A stretch of DNA of 64,000 nt from Hypsibius dujardini (lineage: Eukaryota; Tardigrada; Eutardigrada; Parachela; Hypsibiidae), in contig LRSR01007938.1 in assembly GCA_001579985.1 (NCBI GenBank), positions 79,423-143,422 of the forward strand, read 5' to 3'. How positions within the stretch are numbered: the stretch's first letter is position 1; every line of letters starts with the position of its first letter. The notes below the pieces were generated by a model. It ran no database searches. It saw only the letters and a program-made list of their open reading frames with translations, and was not told the origin of the DNA. A program made the translations under genes and the position numbers. This document shows positions 26,620 through 38,821 of the stretch, one piece after another.

Positions 26620-29392
26620 TTACGTTACGTACTGCGGTAATACGTCAACAGTAAATTGTGATGCGACACCGTAGTAGGTCTTCCGTAGTACTCGGTAGCT
26701 CATCCACATTTTCTTGCATGCACTACACACAGCAAGTTTCTCAACCTCGACAAGCTGCCTGTTGGTCCCCTGCCTGGTTGTCATAGCGAAATATGTGCAA
26801 CATTTCCGCTTCGGCCTCGCATAGTCCGGTGTCCACACAGCTACTGTCCCAATTTCGGCGCGACTTACAAAGCGTAAACGATGTATTCCAGCATTACACA
26901 CGCCGACTGCGGTAAGAAGAACCGCAGCTATATCGCCGAGAAAAAGTGCTGAATGCGCCTTCCAATTAGACTCGCTTAATGAGGCAGGTTGAAGCCTGAA
27001 AAACATGGCCATATTATTTTAGACCACGTGATCAATAACACTTCAAACATAAATACCGTTTGCCTCGAAATAATTTCAGAAGACGGACTTCCGAAGGTAA
27101 AACGATGAGCTTTTCTTTTTGACGCAACACTTGTGAACCCAATAGCTGCATCATTACGCTCTTGAGAATGCTGTTTTTTGCAAAGCAGTGTCGCGAAATG
27201 TCACCATTTTTGCTTTCGAAGGGAAAAAGGGAATATGCCCACAGGGGACCCCACAAGTCTACAATCTCTGCCGCGTGACGCATGGAATGAACATTTATTC
27301 CACAGGCATTTGCCCCTAAAAAAGAAGACATTTTCTGAACATTTTATTGGAATCACAGCATATTAACTCAGAAGAAGTCTTGTGGTATTTATTTCAGTAC
27401 GAAACACAACACGACTCACGATAATTTTTTATTTTTTAATTTAAGTAATTGACAACGATAGGGCAAATTGAGAAGGCAAAAGCTAAAACTAGTCGACAAA
27501 CTTTATGGTTAGCGTTTTTGGTAAAATAAATAAAACTAAAGCTAAAAAACAGGCACTCAAAATTTCTGGTTAGTTTCTGTTAAGTATTTTATAATTTGGT
27601 ATAGTTTTGTCATCCCTAAAACTGAACCTGACTGTCCCGTACCGTAAAGCATAGCCACGCCTTCGCAAAACTGTGAGAGTTGATCATCTGCTACCGCAAG
27701 CTCAGCCGGATGAATGCTGTCCGTCGAAAGCGTTTTATATGCAGCAACCAACAGTCGCCAATGGTCGAGGTAACGAGCCGGAAGTATTCCATTTAAGCAG
27801 AAGACAGAATAGTGGTTAATGAAGGACCGAAACTCGTTGGCCTTATATTTGGCGATCTTTAATTTGCGCGGAAGACGTGTAAAGGATTTCGGTGGGCGAA
27901 ATGCCATGAGTCGTCTCTCAATTTCTTCAACCTGGGGATGAATGGGAACATTAGCAAACACTAACACACTCAAAGCCACAATTGGAGACAGAAAAACAGA
28001 CACAGGCACAGGCACAGATACAGACACAGACACAGACACAGACACAGACACAGACACACACACAGACACAGACACACACAGACAGACACAGACACAGACA
28101 CAGACACAGACACAGACACAGACACAGACACAGACACAGACACAGACACAGACACAGATAGGCATCGACAAACCGCCATAGACAAACATGTAACTGGCGA
28201 AACAGCAAACCGGTAGAGAAAGAAACGTACAGCATCCTTGTTGAGAAAATATGGCTCCGCGGAGTTTTCAGTCCACATGGTGAGAACTTTCTTCACAGTC
28301 CCAATCAGGAAGCAGTGCATCTCGTCCAGCAAGAAGCAGTTGGAATAGTCCAGGTGGCGAAGTGGGTGAACTAATGGAATGCCCTTCTGTCCAAACACCT
28401 GCGCAAGTTTACAATTTTAGCACCTTATCATGCACAGTAATCCCATATGATGTGGTATAGTCATACTTGATAGCCACTGTCCACGGCTTCTTGTGCATGC
28501 TGAACTACATTCTCATGAGTTCGCCTTTGAACTTCTTCTCCTGCTTGTGCAATATAAGCACGACAATGGCCATAGCCGCTCGGAACAGAGACACCCTCAA
28601 TTGTGCATAGACTGCAGCCGAACGCTCCGTTGAAATTGATTGCGTTCCTCAACATTGCCTCCGCCGGCATATCAGCTATCAACGCTGGCGCATGGAGGAA
28701 AATGATTGAATCGCATCCCGCAGTTCTCACACGCAGTCCTGTAATCATGAACATATATACTGTACAGTGGTATAGGAACGGCGTTACCACAGTAGCTCGG
28801 GCCTAACCTGATTAGTAGCGACGTACCTGTTTCGTTTATTTCCTCAATTTGTTCGTTAATTTCCCTCATGATTCCTACAATAGGTGGCTTGCCCTCACCT
28901 TCCCAAAGCGCGAGGTTCAGGATCTTGTCGTTCATAGCTCGCCGGTCGGGATGGATTTCAGAGATCATCCCGAAAACTGGCCATGCAGACTTTCCTCCGC
29001 TCTCGTTGATTTGGAGGCCATCAGTATTGATGACCATGGTGAGGAGTTTGTCCGTGTCACTAACAAGTCCCAGACGTTCCCGGCTTCGGCAGTGAGAAGA
29101 CCTGTAGGCAGATCCGTCCGTCATATCCCGAATGCGATCACCTTGGCGGAAGTTCAGGTCGGAAGGAACAAAAAGAGATTCACCTGTAATAAAGTGCTAC
29201 TGTTAGATACTCAACACCTAAAGGGGTCTTCCAACTTTAAAAAAATAATTACCTCTCAAAATGTGCTGTAGTTGACTGTTGATCGATGCTGTGATGAACG
29301 TGTCCTCCACGGTGTCGGTACTAAAAATATTAACCAACTGATGTACGAATCTACAAGAGTGTTTGCCTGCTTTTAGTCTGTCTGATCTGTGC

Positions 29393-29449
<57 letters not shown>

Positions 29450-29958
29450 ATCGATTGTCTGACTTACCAGTCTATGGAACATACATCTGTTTCAAGGTTC
29501 GCGCCACATGAGCGACAAATGATATGGACCTTCATGGGGGACATTTCAAGAGACAGCAAAATGTCTTCGATGCTCTTCACGCTGGAAAAATCAGCTCGTA
29601 ATTTCAGGAGTTCCAGGAACGCCGCCATGGCTTTTTGCGGCAGAGAAAACTTAAGGCACAGAATCCCAAAAAGAACAAGAGGATATGACTGTAGATGTTC
29701 GTTGGGGTTTCGCGTGTTGATGTCTTCCGCGACCAAATCCATCGCGTCCTCCATGACTCCTCCATCCAGTTCACTATCGTCAGTCACTTGGAGCGAGATT
29801 TCTCCGCGAGACACATGCTTCCTCACATGAAAGCGGGCACACTTCAACCGGTTGTTTGTAAAAAATTCTTTCTTACAATATTTACAAGCAACACTGTCGT
29901 CAAAGTGTGTTATAAAGCGATCTACCAAAGCTTTATTGGGGAGTTCCAGGAGAGCCAT
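26620..29958 (-). CDS. TNP2-type (CACTA/EnSpm) transposase
   Basis: Eight exons on the minus strand: 29958-29468, 29320-29253, 29183-28827, 28738-28467, 28398-28231, 27931-27643, 27315-27042, 26995-26620. Total 2295 nt, 764 residues, every phase consistent. The N-terminus has a BED-like zinc finger (CKYC, then HVRKH; C25, C28, H44, H48). Transposase motifs follow: NTDGLQINESGGKSAWPV, a D-x-PA...GC..C stretch, then DEMHCFLIGTVKKVLTMW. The C-terminal third (YLDHWRLLVAAYK, HSMRHAAEIVDLWGPLWAYS) resembles the DUF4218-type region that follows TNP2 in these elements. Acts at the element's terminal repeats. A (CACAGA)n tract sits in one intron and a (CTGT)n tract in another; neither breaks the coding sequence. 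Confidence 0.88.
27995..28160. repeat. (CACAGA)n microsatellite in a transposase intron
   Basis: About 165 bp of nearly pure ACAGAC units. Long Cys/Val or Thr/Gln ORFs here are artefacts. Confidence 0.95.
29394..29460. repeat. (CTGT)n microsatellite in a transposase intron
   Basis: Near-perfect CTGT units within the intron between exons 29468 and 29320. Confidence 0.95.
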
Positions 29959-30024
29959 TTTAAAATAAAACGGAACAACAAACAAGTCACAAAGCACGTT
30001 GAAAACAGCAACACACGTGCTACA

Positions 30025-30210
30025 TGTACCAGGGTGGAACAGTCCTGGAATACAGTCAGTCCTCAAAAGAGCGGAAGATTGGTCTCTTCCTGGATGTATT
30101 TCAGGCTGTATTTGAGCGGCATTACAGCCTGGACAAAAAAGGCCCATTTACAGGCTATATCAAGGGTGTTTCCAGCCTTATTACAGTGTTCGGGCTGGAA
30201 TCCAGTCTGC
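30025..30210. repeat. Right subterminal repeat zone of the CACTA-like element
   Basis: Several CTGGAATACAG / GGCTGGAATCCAG motifs in both orientations just inside the right terminal repeat, upstream of the transposase ATG. They may also act as its promoter region (inference). Confidence 0.75.
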
Positions 30211-30225
30211 GAGTTATCCGTAGGG

Positions 30226-33200
30226 GTGTCAAACTCTTACTGCAAAGCAGTAAAATACATCTGCATATTATTTGTACGACCAAAATATGTTAACGTGGGT
30301 CGGTTGTGCCATTATGTGGTCAATTTTTTGCCACGGTTCTTACAGATTTGAGGACGAAATTCCAGTCGACAAAGTGGTCAGTGAAAAAGATCAATATGAC
30401 AAACTGCGAAAATCGAGAATGACGGGTCTCTTCTTGTTTTTTACAAAAGTGTTACGATGTGATTTTGCTTGTCAAGTCACTCCATCTAGCAGCAGTATCA
30501 GTACTGGTTTTTACCGAGTAGTAAGGCGTTACTTTGTTTGCAATCTTCATTGCAATAGCGGCAGCTAAACCGGAAACAATGCAACAGTATATTTGCTAAG
30601 GTATTTTCAGCACGACTGACTAACTTGATGAAGAACCTGAAAAGCTGTGTTGAACATCGTGCAAAAAGTAACACAAAAATATTTGTTTGAAATGGCAAAT
30701 GCAACGACAATGCAAGAGCGTTGCCAAATCAACCAACATTTCAACCTGGTGTTACAAACTGCTTTCCAAAATGAGAGTTCCGCAACATAAGAACCGTAAA
30801 CAATATGAGCATGCATAACATTTATCACCGGCTCACAAAAGAATATGGTCACTAAAGACAATGGACAATCGAAATACAGTGATCCGCTTACACGGGAATA
30901 TTGCGAGCATTGGTGAAGTTATTTTATCTATTTGTATTTGAATATTGGGAGCATTCGTAATATTTCTTATACATGCTCTTTCTATTCTGAGTCTGAGTTT
31001 GTGGGATCCACCACGTTACGAAGTAAATTGGACTTTGAAGTTAAAAACGTCTTTCGCACACATTGCAAAGCTTGATTTTTACGCCGGGTTGTTCATATTC
31101 TTTGCTTGTCTAAAACTGGTAACCGGTTTCTAAAACAAACAACTTCTGCCAAGTGAGAGCATGTGTAACTACTACTGATATTATAGACAATAAGACCATA
31201 TGTAAACCGGTTTCATGTGTTCAAATTGCGGCAAAATGTATACAAAATGAGGGGACAAAATATTTTTTGCCATTTGATATTCTAATATTCTTTATTATTT
31301 TGCAGAACTTTTATTATACAATGTAAATCCATTTTTCACAGTTAAAATACTTGTAAGTTAATGCCCTGCGAAGCGGCAAAAAGTCAGCTGCAGCTGGGAT
31401 ACTGCGCAATTTACAACTTTTAACAATAAAAGCTGTTATTTAAAGCAAATTTGATAATTAAATTAACTAAATATAAAATGTACGAAGAAAGAATAATTCT
31501 TATTATATTTGTCAGTTGTTTTTATATCAAAATGTTACAATAGTTAATCGGGATATAAACATGTATTTGAAAATTCCTCCATAATAACTGGATTGAAGGC
31601 TAAGGCTTTTTGGTAATAAGTGAGAAGTATTTTACGACGAATTCTGCTCCAGAAAGTTAAGAAGATTACTAAATTTTGAAACTTCAAACAGAAATACAAA
31701 GTAATTTAAGGAGAAAATATAAATAGATTAAAAATGCTTAAAATTTCTAAATAGATTTTTTGTCTATTGAGCAATTGTGATAAATAGACCGCAATCAAAA
31801 GCGAGGATCAGAAACAGAATTGTAATTCCGAGACGATGATCTTAGGATATCGGCAATCAAATAATTTATCATGGTAGCTAATGACATTAGCACTAACACT
31901 GTAAGTATCAAGTTTCAATTTGTTTTACATGTTTAATTGTCTGCAGCTGGGCGCGCTGCGCTGCAAGCTGCAGGACGACGATCTCGCGGCACAGCGCTGC
32001 GCACAGCATTACCGTAAACGTCTTATTTATGCTTCTCACACTGGGCTTTCGGTGTTCAATGTTGGTTAATCAAATGTAGTGGTATTACAAACAGTCAAAC
32101 TATTCTAAAAACGGGTTTAAGAACATTGCACAGCAAAATGGTAAATTCCGAGACAGTGGGGTTTGCGTCTAACCAGTGAATCTTTCCATTTTCAAGAAGC
32201 ACTTCTTAGATGTTACAAGGTGCAGATGAACTACTGTAGCTGTGGAATGTTTAATACTGGACCACTTGTAATTTACCGCTGATTTATTCTTTCACATGAC
32301 CAGAGCTGGACAACTCACTAAATTTTCCACTCGAATTGCGCGTTTCCACTCATTGGAACAATCCAACGCAATTCGCAGTCAATTCAAATCCCCTTCCGGG
32401 TTAGGTATAAAATGTACCATATGCGCATTGACGGTGGACCATGGGCCCGGTCTCTCTTAAAAACCCCTCAGCACATTGGCATCCCGGCTAAAATTAGGCG
32501 GGAGGCCCAATTGGGCCTATGTTATTAAACAAGCAGAATACTCTTTAGCCTTTCCCCATTTTGGAACTCCACGCGCCACTGAAGCGTACAAACCATTTTA
32601 CACGCGCCATGTTATGAATGGCCAAGTGTTTAAAACCCCTTACAGATACATCACATCCACTGATTGATTCAGCCGATCAAACAGTCAAATTATGACTGGA
32701 AACTACAATTACACTTACAGTAAGTTTGAACGTGAGTGGAATCTCCACTCGTTTTTTAACAATCCAATCCACCACTCATATTCATTCTAGACAATTTAAT
32801 ATCACTCACACTCGCGTGTATTGAGTGGAAAGAGTGGAGTGAGTGTCCCTCACGAGTCTGACAGCATAATTTGCGGCTGTTGCTGCTGGGGATGAATTGT
32901 TTTCAAGTATTTGGACTGAAATAGTTATATTAATTAAGATAGGAAACTAACGCGATATACTTAGAAGCCATGAATAACAGTAACAAAGACAAGAAATAAA
33001 CGCAAGGACATTTTGAACTCTGGTTAAAGATTTGGCAATCAAAACAGTATACAGATGAGTTCGTGAAAAAACACTGCAAATATTTTAATATTGCGCATGA
33101 AAACAAAATTACAACTGTATGTTATACAGAATGGACGTAATCTCACACGCTAGCAAACTGCGTTGATTGATCACACATTCGTTAAAAATCTGTCTAACCT

Positions 33201-34021
33201 CCAGGACCCTAATGTTTCTGTGACGTTTGAGCGGTAAACGTGTTTTGAGTCGGCGATAAAGTTGACTATTTTTTCATCGCGGGGAAAAGCCTTCTTTAGA
33301 AACCGGTTTGGAAAAAAAATGGTTTCGGCATTGTAGCGGAAAATAGTCTTGGCAGTGTAGCGGAAACCCGATTTTCGGCATACGTATGAGTCCATGAATA
33401 ACAATACTAAAGGTAACTAGTAAATACCAGTATGTTGAAATGCTTAGTCGATACTCAATAGAACGGCATGAGAGATGCTCTAGATAAATAATTAAAATCA
33501 AAATTTCAGTTCGTACAACATGGAGCGTTGTCTCGTTAAGATCGTTGAGGATTAATAGCGAGCATTAGTAGCAAAAATGTCGAGATAAAAATTGGCCGCC
33601 AAAATCAAGATCTTGTAAGATCTTGTTTTTCAGCAACGCCCGAGCGGCAAAACGCTTTTCTCGATAGAGAAAACATTTAGGTTTTTGTTCGTAGTGACTC
33701 GATCACCAAATAACCAGTTTGGTACAGAAAGTGCAAACCGATACCCAGTTTCGACTCTGTAGCTACTGGCTTATGAAAGCAATCAGTTAATTTTATTGAA
33801 CGTTGCAGAGCCGCAACCCATCGGCGATCCATACTGTTTTCTAAAATTTGACACGATTTGTTTCATAAAAAAGTTGGAGCTTCACCCTGAATTTATCGTG
33901 CAATTACCGCATATCAAAATATTTATGGTACAACTTGCATCGAGATACCGGTTATCCAGCAACAGCAAGGCCTAAAGGGTCCGAAGTCGAACAAAAATAC
34001 TCGTTCGTGTCTTGTTTTCCA
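30226..34021. other. Gene-poor AT-rich region
   Basis: No gene or RNA recognised. A stretch at 30345-30420 reads like a worn astacin propeptide exon (ending IPVDK), but it is too short and divergent to call. Confidence 0.5.
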
Positions 34022-34203
34022 GTCAGTGTGAGTCGAACGATTCTGCGCGTGAACTGGCCTGCCAAAAGGATGGACGACGAATGGCGATATGCGGAGCGTT
34101 TTGCAGCGTGACCGTTTGTTATTGTGATACTTGCGCCAAGACAACCAAATTGTCAAATGCTACTTACTGCTGGAATCAAGAGATTGTCCTGTTTTTGAAG
34201 TAA
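34022..34203 (+). CDS. CS-alpha-beta-like cysteine-rich peptide, last exon
   Basis: Open exon after a good polypyrimidine-AG acceptor, ending TAA at 34203. Cys spacing: C-x10-C-x9-C-x3-C-x4-C-x-C-x2-C, later one more Cys followed by Trp. The CYC-x2-C end and the spacing before it match the minus-strand peptide at 51009-51281, with one Cys moved. Such patterns occur in invertebrate defensins and related secreted peptides. The upstream signal-peptide exon was not identified, so the gene could be incomplete. Confidence 0.5.
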
Positions 34204-35680
34204 TAACGAGCTGTGTAACGTAAGGACGAACACATTGACTTAATGCGATATATCACGTTTGGGTCTAACGCTTTAGACACCGGTTTGATGTACATTTACT
34301 ATATGTACTTGCAATCATATTGTTACTTTATAACTAACTACGGTTTGTTTCATAAATCGAATTCTTAGGCACGCAATAACGCTAAGGCTTACGAGGCGTT
34401 CAGGGAAATGAGAACTACAGCCCTGCCAGCAGCTAAAGTACTGTACTGCCACGATTTTAAGGGTGGGTTAAGCCCCGCCTCCGTCACACACTCACACACA
34501 CACAGTTGTGCACACCCGGTGTAAAAAACCCACCCTTATAATCGTGGCAGTACAGTAACTTAACCAGTAAGAGAATCTGAATCTTTCACTGAAATTTATA
34601 GCAATCCCTTAACTATCGCCCACACCGCTTAGAACTGCCTGAAAATTACTTACATCAATCCAGAGGACAGCTTTAGGCTCAAATTGTATACTGAGACAGT
34701 TTTGAATGCATTTTTCGATACCGATAAAGCAGGAAAAAAGGATGGAAGATTCTGAAAAATTGTTGAATTTTGGATTCCAAATAACAAAACACCGAGTTAT
34801 GTGATGTTGCAAAAAGTCTTAATAGGGCCTGTTTTTAATTTTTGGATTCGTTCCATTATTAATCAAGAAGAATCGTATGGGCCGACTAAACCTTTTTGAT
34901 TTCATGTAATTTGATTTCTAAGGCAACAAATACTTAGAGGAAACACCTTTGCGGATTCGAAAAATTTCACTAACCGAAGTTATGTTTGTAGTAGTTATGT
35001 ATTGCACATTGAATACGTATCGGAGCAACATATGCACATAAAGACAGTGGGGGTTGCGTAAAACCAATCAATCAATGAATTTGCTTATCGATTTATTGGA
35101 CCGCTCTCCCAGTATTTTTTCCTTGTATAAAAATCAACTCATCTTCCGTCAAATGGGTATCACGACAGTAATAATATGGCCTAGACGTGGCATGCACTTA
35201 GGTGCTTTTCAAGCACTCTGCTATATCTGCAAAATCCTTAAACACGCTTCTCACATGAGTTTTACCGCAAAAATACCCGTTACAGGACTGTTACAAAACT
35301 CATAAAATAATGCTTGAAGGATTTGAAAACGAACATTACGCGTTTAAATATTCATTTTCTCTAACGAAAACCAGTAGAATCAACAAATCCTACAGTTCAA
35401 TTTGACTGATGGTGGAGCCGTCCTATTTTATCTTGAACTTTCAGTGGCCTTTGCAACCCAAATATGATCACTACTGACCAGCTTAGTAATTTAATATTAG
35501 CCATTGCACAATAACTTCACACAGAGAAATTCTTCTGGCTAAATTCTTCCAGGATTTGTACCAAGGCAAATTTATTACCGGTATTAAAATTGGAAGAGAA
35601 ATTTATAAAGACCAGCATTGTAACCGTTGCTAGTACAATAGCAGCGTGACATGAATTTATTTCACGGTCCAACTGTCAGT
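34204..35680. other. Intergenic region with one MITE
   Basis: Apart from the palindromic MITE at 34441-34555, no gene or repeat is recognised. Confidence 0.5.
34441..34555. mobile_element. Palindromic MITE, copy 1
   Basis: Ends CTGTACTGCCACGATT and its reverse complement, arms of about 32 bp, flanked by TA on both sides (34439-34440, 34556-34557). Same termini as the copies at 49320 and 57520. TA duplication suggests Tc1/mariner-type mobilisation. Confidence 0.8.
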
Positions 35681-36039
35681 TTAGCCGCAAAAGAAGCCGA
35701 GAGTGAGTAAACACCAAGGGAATGCCTGCGCGCTATCTTTTCCGTTAGCGGGAGCCGCCGCGCCAAGATATTTGATGAGAACGGCCTGCTTGTTTGTCGC
35801 AGCAACAAATTCATCCACCGCCGCTTGGCCGCCCTTTCGAAAAAGTTCCTCGCTCACTTGTCGGAGCATTTTCTTTCGCCCAGAAAAACCAGTTGACCGC
35901 AACATCATCAGACAAACTTTGTAATTTCACATCGTTGCCTTACCGTAGTGTCCGCCTCTGTAGCAGCAGAAACCTGCACAACGATCAAGGCTAAAGCAAT
36001 TACCGCGACGATGCCGGCGCGACCGTTGGAGGGGATCAT
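35681..36039 (-). CDS. Short secreted peptide precursor A
   Basis: Two exons on the minus strand, 36039-35944 and 35872-35681, giving 95 residues; intron 71 nt. Signal peptide MIPSNGRAGIVAVIALALIV, cleaved near VSA. The mature part has an amphipathic stretch (EELFRKGGQAAVDEFVAA, then IKYLG) and ends with a two-Cys loop, WCLLTLGFFCG. A paralogue is transcribed divergently at 36745-37141. A TATA box in this orientation lies at 36141-36149 and an AATAAA-type signal near 35656. Family unknown; could be a host-defence or signalling peptide. Confidence 0.82.
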
Positions 36040-36140
36040 GTTCAGGCAGGCGGAGGAAACGGTTTTAATGTCTTAAACAGCTTATTAGTGATTGCTTGCA
36101 ACCGGAATATTACTAAACATTTTGAGTTATAATTGGGACC

Positions 36141-36149
36141 CTTTTATAG
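36141..36149 (-). promoter_or_regulatory. TATA box of peptide precursor A
   Basis: Minus strand reads CCTATAAAAG about 100 bp upstream of the ATG at 36039. Confidence 0.65.
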
Positions 36150-36640
36150 GCACTCCTGCTTGAGTCGTGCCAGAGTAACAATATTTCCGGTAGTGCACAG
36201 GTCAGACGAAACAAATCGCAAACTAGTTGCGGCAAAATAAAATTATCGACAACATAAATCAGTCATCAAAGCCAGCCATTGGTTCGTTCGCGTTACTAAC
36301 AATTCGTTGTAAAATGCTTGTGACGTTCCACTTAGGAATGCTACTAGTACTAAAAACATTCCTGCTGCTCGTGTGCAAAGCACAACAATATCAATTTACG
36401 TAACTTGATGTTTGGGTGGAAACGGGTTTTGGGTCGCAATCGCGAGCATCTGCTTGTGAGAGCACGTAACGGTGACATTGGCGTGTGCATGTCGGGCGTC
36501 GCTGAGAACTAGTCTGACTACATAGTTGCGGAATAACGTAACGTCGAATTTGTAAGAACTCAGCTGTAATTTATACGGAATTGACACATTTCACGTTATT
36601 GCAAAACCACTGTGCCATCATTGCACCACTCACCTTGTGA

Positions 36641-36650
36641 TATATAAAAG
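36641..36650 (+). promoter_or_regulatory. TATA box of peptide precursor B
   Basis: TATATAAAAG about 95 bp upstream of the ATG at 36745. With the opposite TATA box at 36141 it bounds a bidirectional promoter region of about 490 bp. Confidence 0.7.
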
Positions 36651-36744
36651 AGACTGACTAAGAAAGTCTTTCAAATACAATTCATTTCTGCTGTAATTTT
36701 CGTGTCTATTTTCCTTTGATTTTTCTACATTCTCGCTCGTAAGA

Positions 36745-37141
36745 ATGATTTCCAAAACGTTTCTGGTCGGATGTGTCTGCGTGCTGTTGCTGGCCATGAC
36801 AGTAGTGCGATCTGCGCCGACTGAAGCCGAACAACAGGTGAGCGCGGTCTATGAAAATTCTATTAAAATGTGCTATAGAATTGTGACCTTGTTCGATAGC
36901 CCTTGCATGTATTGCGATGTTGTCGGCCCTGTGTGTGATTACAAGGCTGTGTGCTATTCCCTTTTAGAAACAAGTCATGGATGTTGCCGCCGAACTTTTC
37001 CGCAAAGGTGGCCAGACTGCTGTGGATGAATTCCAAGCGGCGCATGGGAAGGACGCCCAGAAGGTCGTCGTCAAGAAATACCTGGGCTCCAAGGACGGCA
37101 CCCAAGCCTGGTGCCTAGGCTGGGGTTTTTGGTGTTTTTAG
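36745..37141 (+). CDS. Short secreted peptide precursor B
   Basis: Exons 36745-36837 and 36968-37141, 88 residues. Signal peptide (FLVGCVCVLLLAMTVVRSA) then a mature region sharing ELFRKGGQ, AVDEF and KYLG with precursor A. It ends WCLGWGFWCF: a Cys pair six residues apart followed by terminal Phe. That Cys-x6-Cys-Phe ending recalls allatostatin-C/somatostatin-type loops, though no dibasic site directly precedes it (KK lies about 20 residues upstream). AATAAA at 37167. Function not known. Confidence 0.85.
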
Positions 37142-38821
37142 TCGCTTGAATTTGAGCTACTTGCTTAATAAAAAAGCATGCTTCACACGAGAATACATTC
37201 TTATGTATTACACCATCTATGAAAATTTCAAACTGCAACGTTTCTGACTGAATCCTCACTCAAGATTAAGAAAGTAAAATGTGTTTCCCGATGTAAAATA
37301 TATGTAAAATGTATTAGCCGTTCCGCCATTTGATCCACAGTTTGTAGAAGGATACAACACATTTATTAATACATGCGCTATATCGTGCTGAATATCATGC
37401 TAGATATGTGTTGATTCTAAAATGAGCGACGTGAAATCCTAAAAACCGGGTTTTCATTGTTTGGTGGGGTTATCCTAGTAACTCGGTATGAATAAATTTC
37501 GCGAAACTTTAGTTTGAGAATCTTCAGTTGGCTTTCAGCATTGTGTCTATAATTGTTACGACACTTTTTTACAGGGAATGGAATTTTAACTGGTTTCGGT
37601 CTGTGATTTGGTGTAACGTGGTGTGGTATTTTACGTGAGCCAACGTGTACGTGTTATCATACGTGTACTGGAAGCATGTTTTACCAGTTACGTTGTCGAC
37701 AAGTTTCCGAAAGTTTAATTTGGGTGCTAAAGTTAGACATAAATGCTTGCAAAAGGCTGAAGTGTGCGACCCAAAATCCTAACGAGAGGATTTTCATGGA
37801 TAGGCAGGGTCATGCAGACAAACAAACAAAACAAACGTCAAACAGACAAAAAAGACAGACAAACAACATCAGTATAATGCGAATTGGTCCGTTTGAATCT
37901 GTCAGGTTTGAGCACCGATAAACAAAGCACTACGCAATGCACAATTCGCCACACACAACAGTAGCCCGACTTGATAAAATATGAGAATAATTCCCAACGT
38001 GCAATAAAACGTATCGACAACGTACCTAGTCAAATTACTTAAAGAATCCTTTCTTGTGTTCATGTTACAAGCTGTGGGTTTTCCAGTTTTTTTATTTCTT
38101 CATTTCAAGCACATGAAACATACCGAAAATTGCTGGCTGCCAGAAAATATGCCTGAAGGACTTTGTTTATTATTATCCCGTCAAATCGAGTGTTTGCAGC
38201 TAGCGTGACCAACTTTTGTGGAAGATTATTCTAAGTCTCTGAGAACAATTGGCAGCGGTTTACGAGGGAATTGGGCTTGAGCTGATTTTTCTTGAGCCAA
38301 ACAATTTTTGAACAGCTCGGCTTTCAATCGCTGTCCTACAATTTTGTTTTAAGTCAAAGTGAAATAAAACAACAAGGAATATTATCTTGTTCTAATTCAT
38401 TGACCGTTACTTGTCAGTTGGTCAATTTTGTGGTTCTTCGTTCACGTTGAGGCGAGATTTATTTTTATTCGCCGTACACAAAACCGAATAACCTCAACAT
38501 CTTTCTAGGTGCTACCGACTCAATTTTTAACATCATGGCAGCAGCAGATATTTTATATGAAAAAATTTAGGGCACACACAAAAGTAGAAACGTATTGGAA
38601 TCGATCAAACGTTATGACCGATGTTTTGCAAAAAGCAAGGTTTTCGTTAAAATTTAGTTTTTTATCTAACGCTCTCAAGGTTCGAGGTTTAATAGGTCAC
38701 TGTAATCTCTAAATATTCAGTTAGTTTCGTTTCAATGACTTACGTGCAAGGGGACCTATTTATGTGATATAGGGTTACAACTTTCGTGGTGGTCCTGAAC
38801 ACATACTCTTGCGGCTTGCAG
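37142..38821. other. Gene-free stretch
   Basis: No exon or RNA recognised; a short ACAG/ACAA-rich patch lies at about 37815-37865. Confidence 0.5.

Larger units (their letters stand above)
23860..30225 (-). mobile_element. CACTA/EnSpm-like DNA transposon, apparently complete
   Basis: 6366 bp between 15-bp terminal inverted repeats: CCCTACGGATAATTC at 23860-23874, and its reverse complement with one change at 30211-30225. A GT dinucleotide flanks both ends (23858-23859, 30226-30227), a possible 2-bp target duplication. Subterminal zones of about 200 bp at each end are filled with GGCTGGATTCCAG-like half-palindromes, as in CACTA elements. Two genes, both minus strand, keep frame through all exons: a TNP2-type transposase and a BEN-domain protein. 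No inactivating change was seen, so it could be autonomous or recently active (inference). Confidence 0.85.

Noticed and set aside
27942-28189. Long Thr/Gln or Cys/Val open frames in several frames
   Set aside because: Translations of a pure ACAGAC microsatellite within a transposase intron.
30345-30420. Possible worn astacin propeptide exon (FEDEIPVDK)
   Set aside because: Only a few matching residues and no other astacin exon nearby.
32476-32667. 63-codon ORF with a reasonable start
   Set aside because: No family motif, paralogue or splice context; likely chance.
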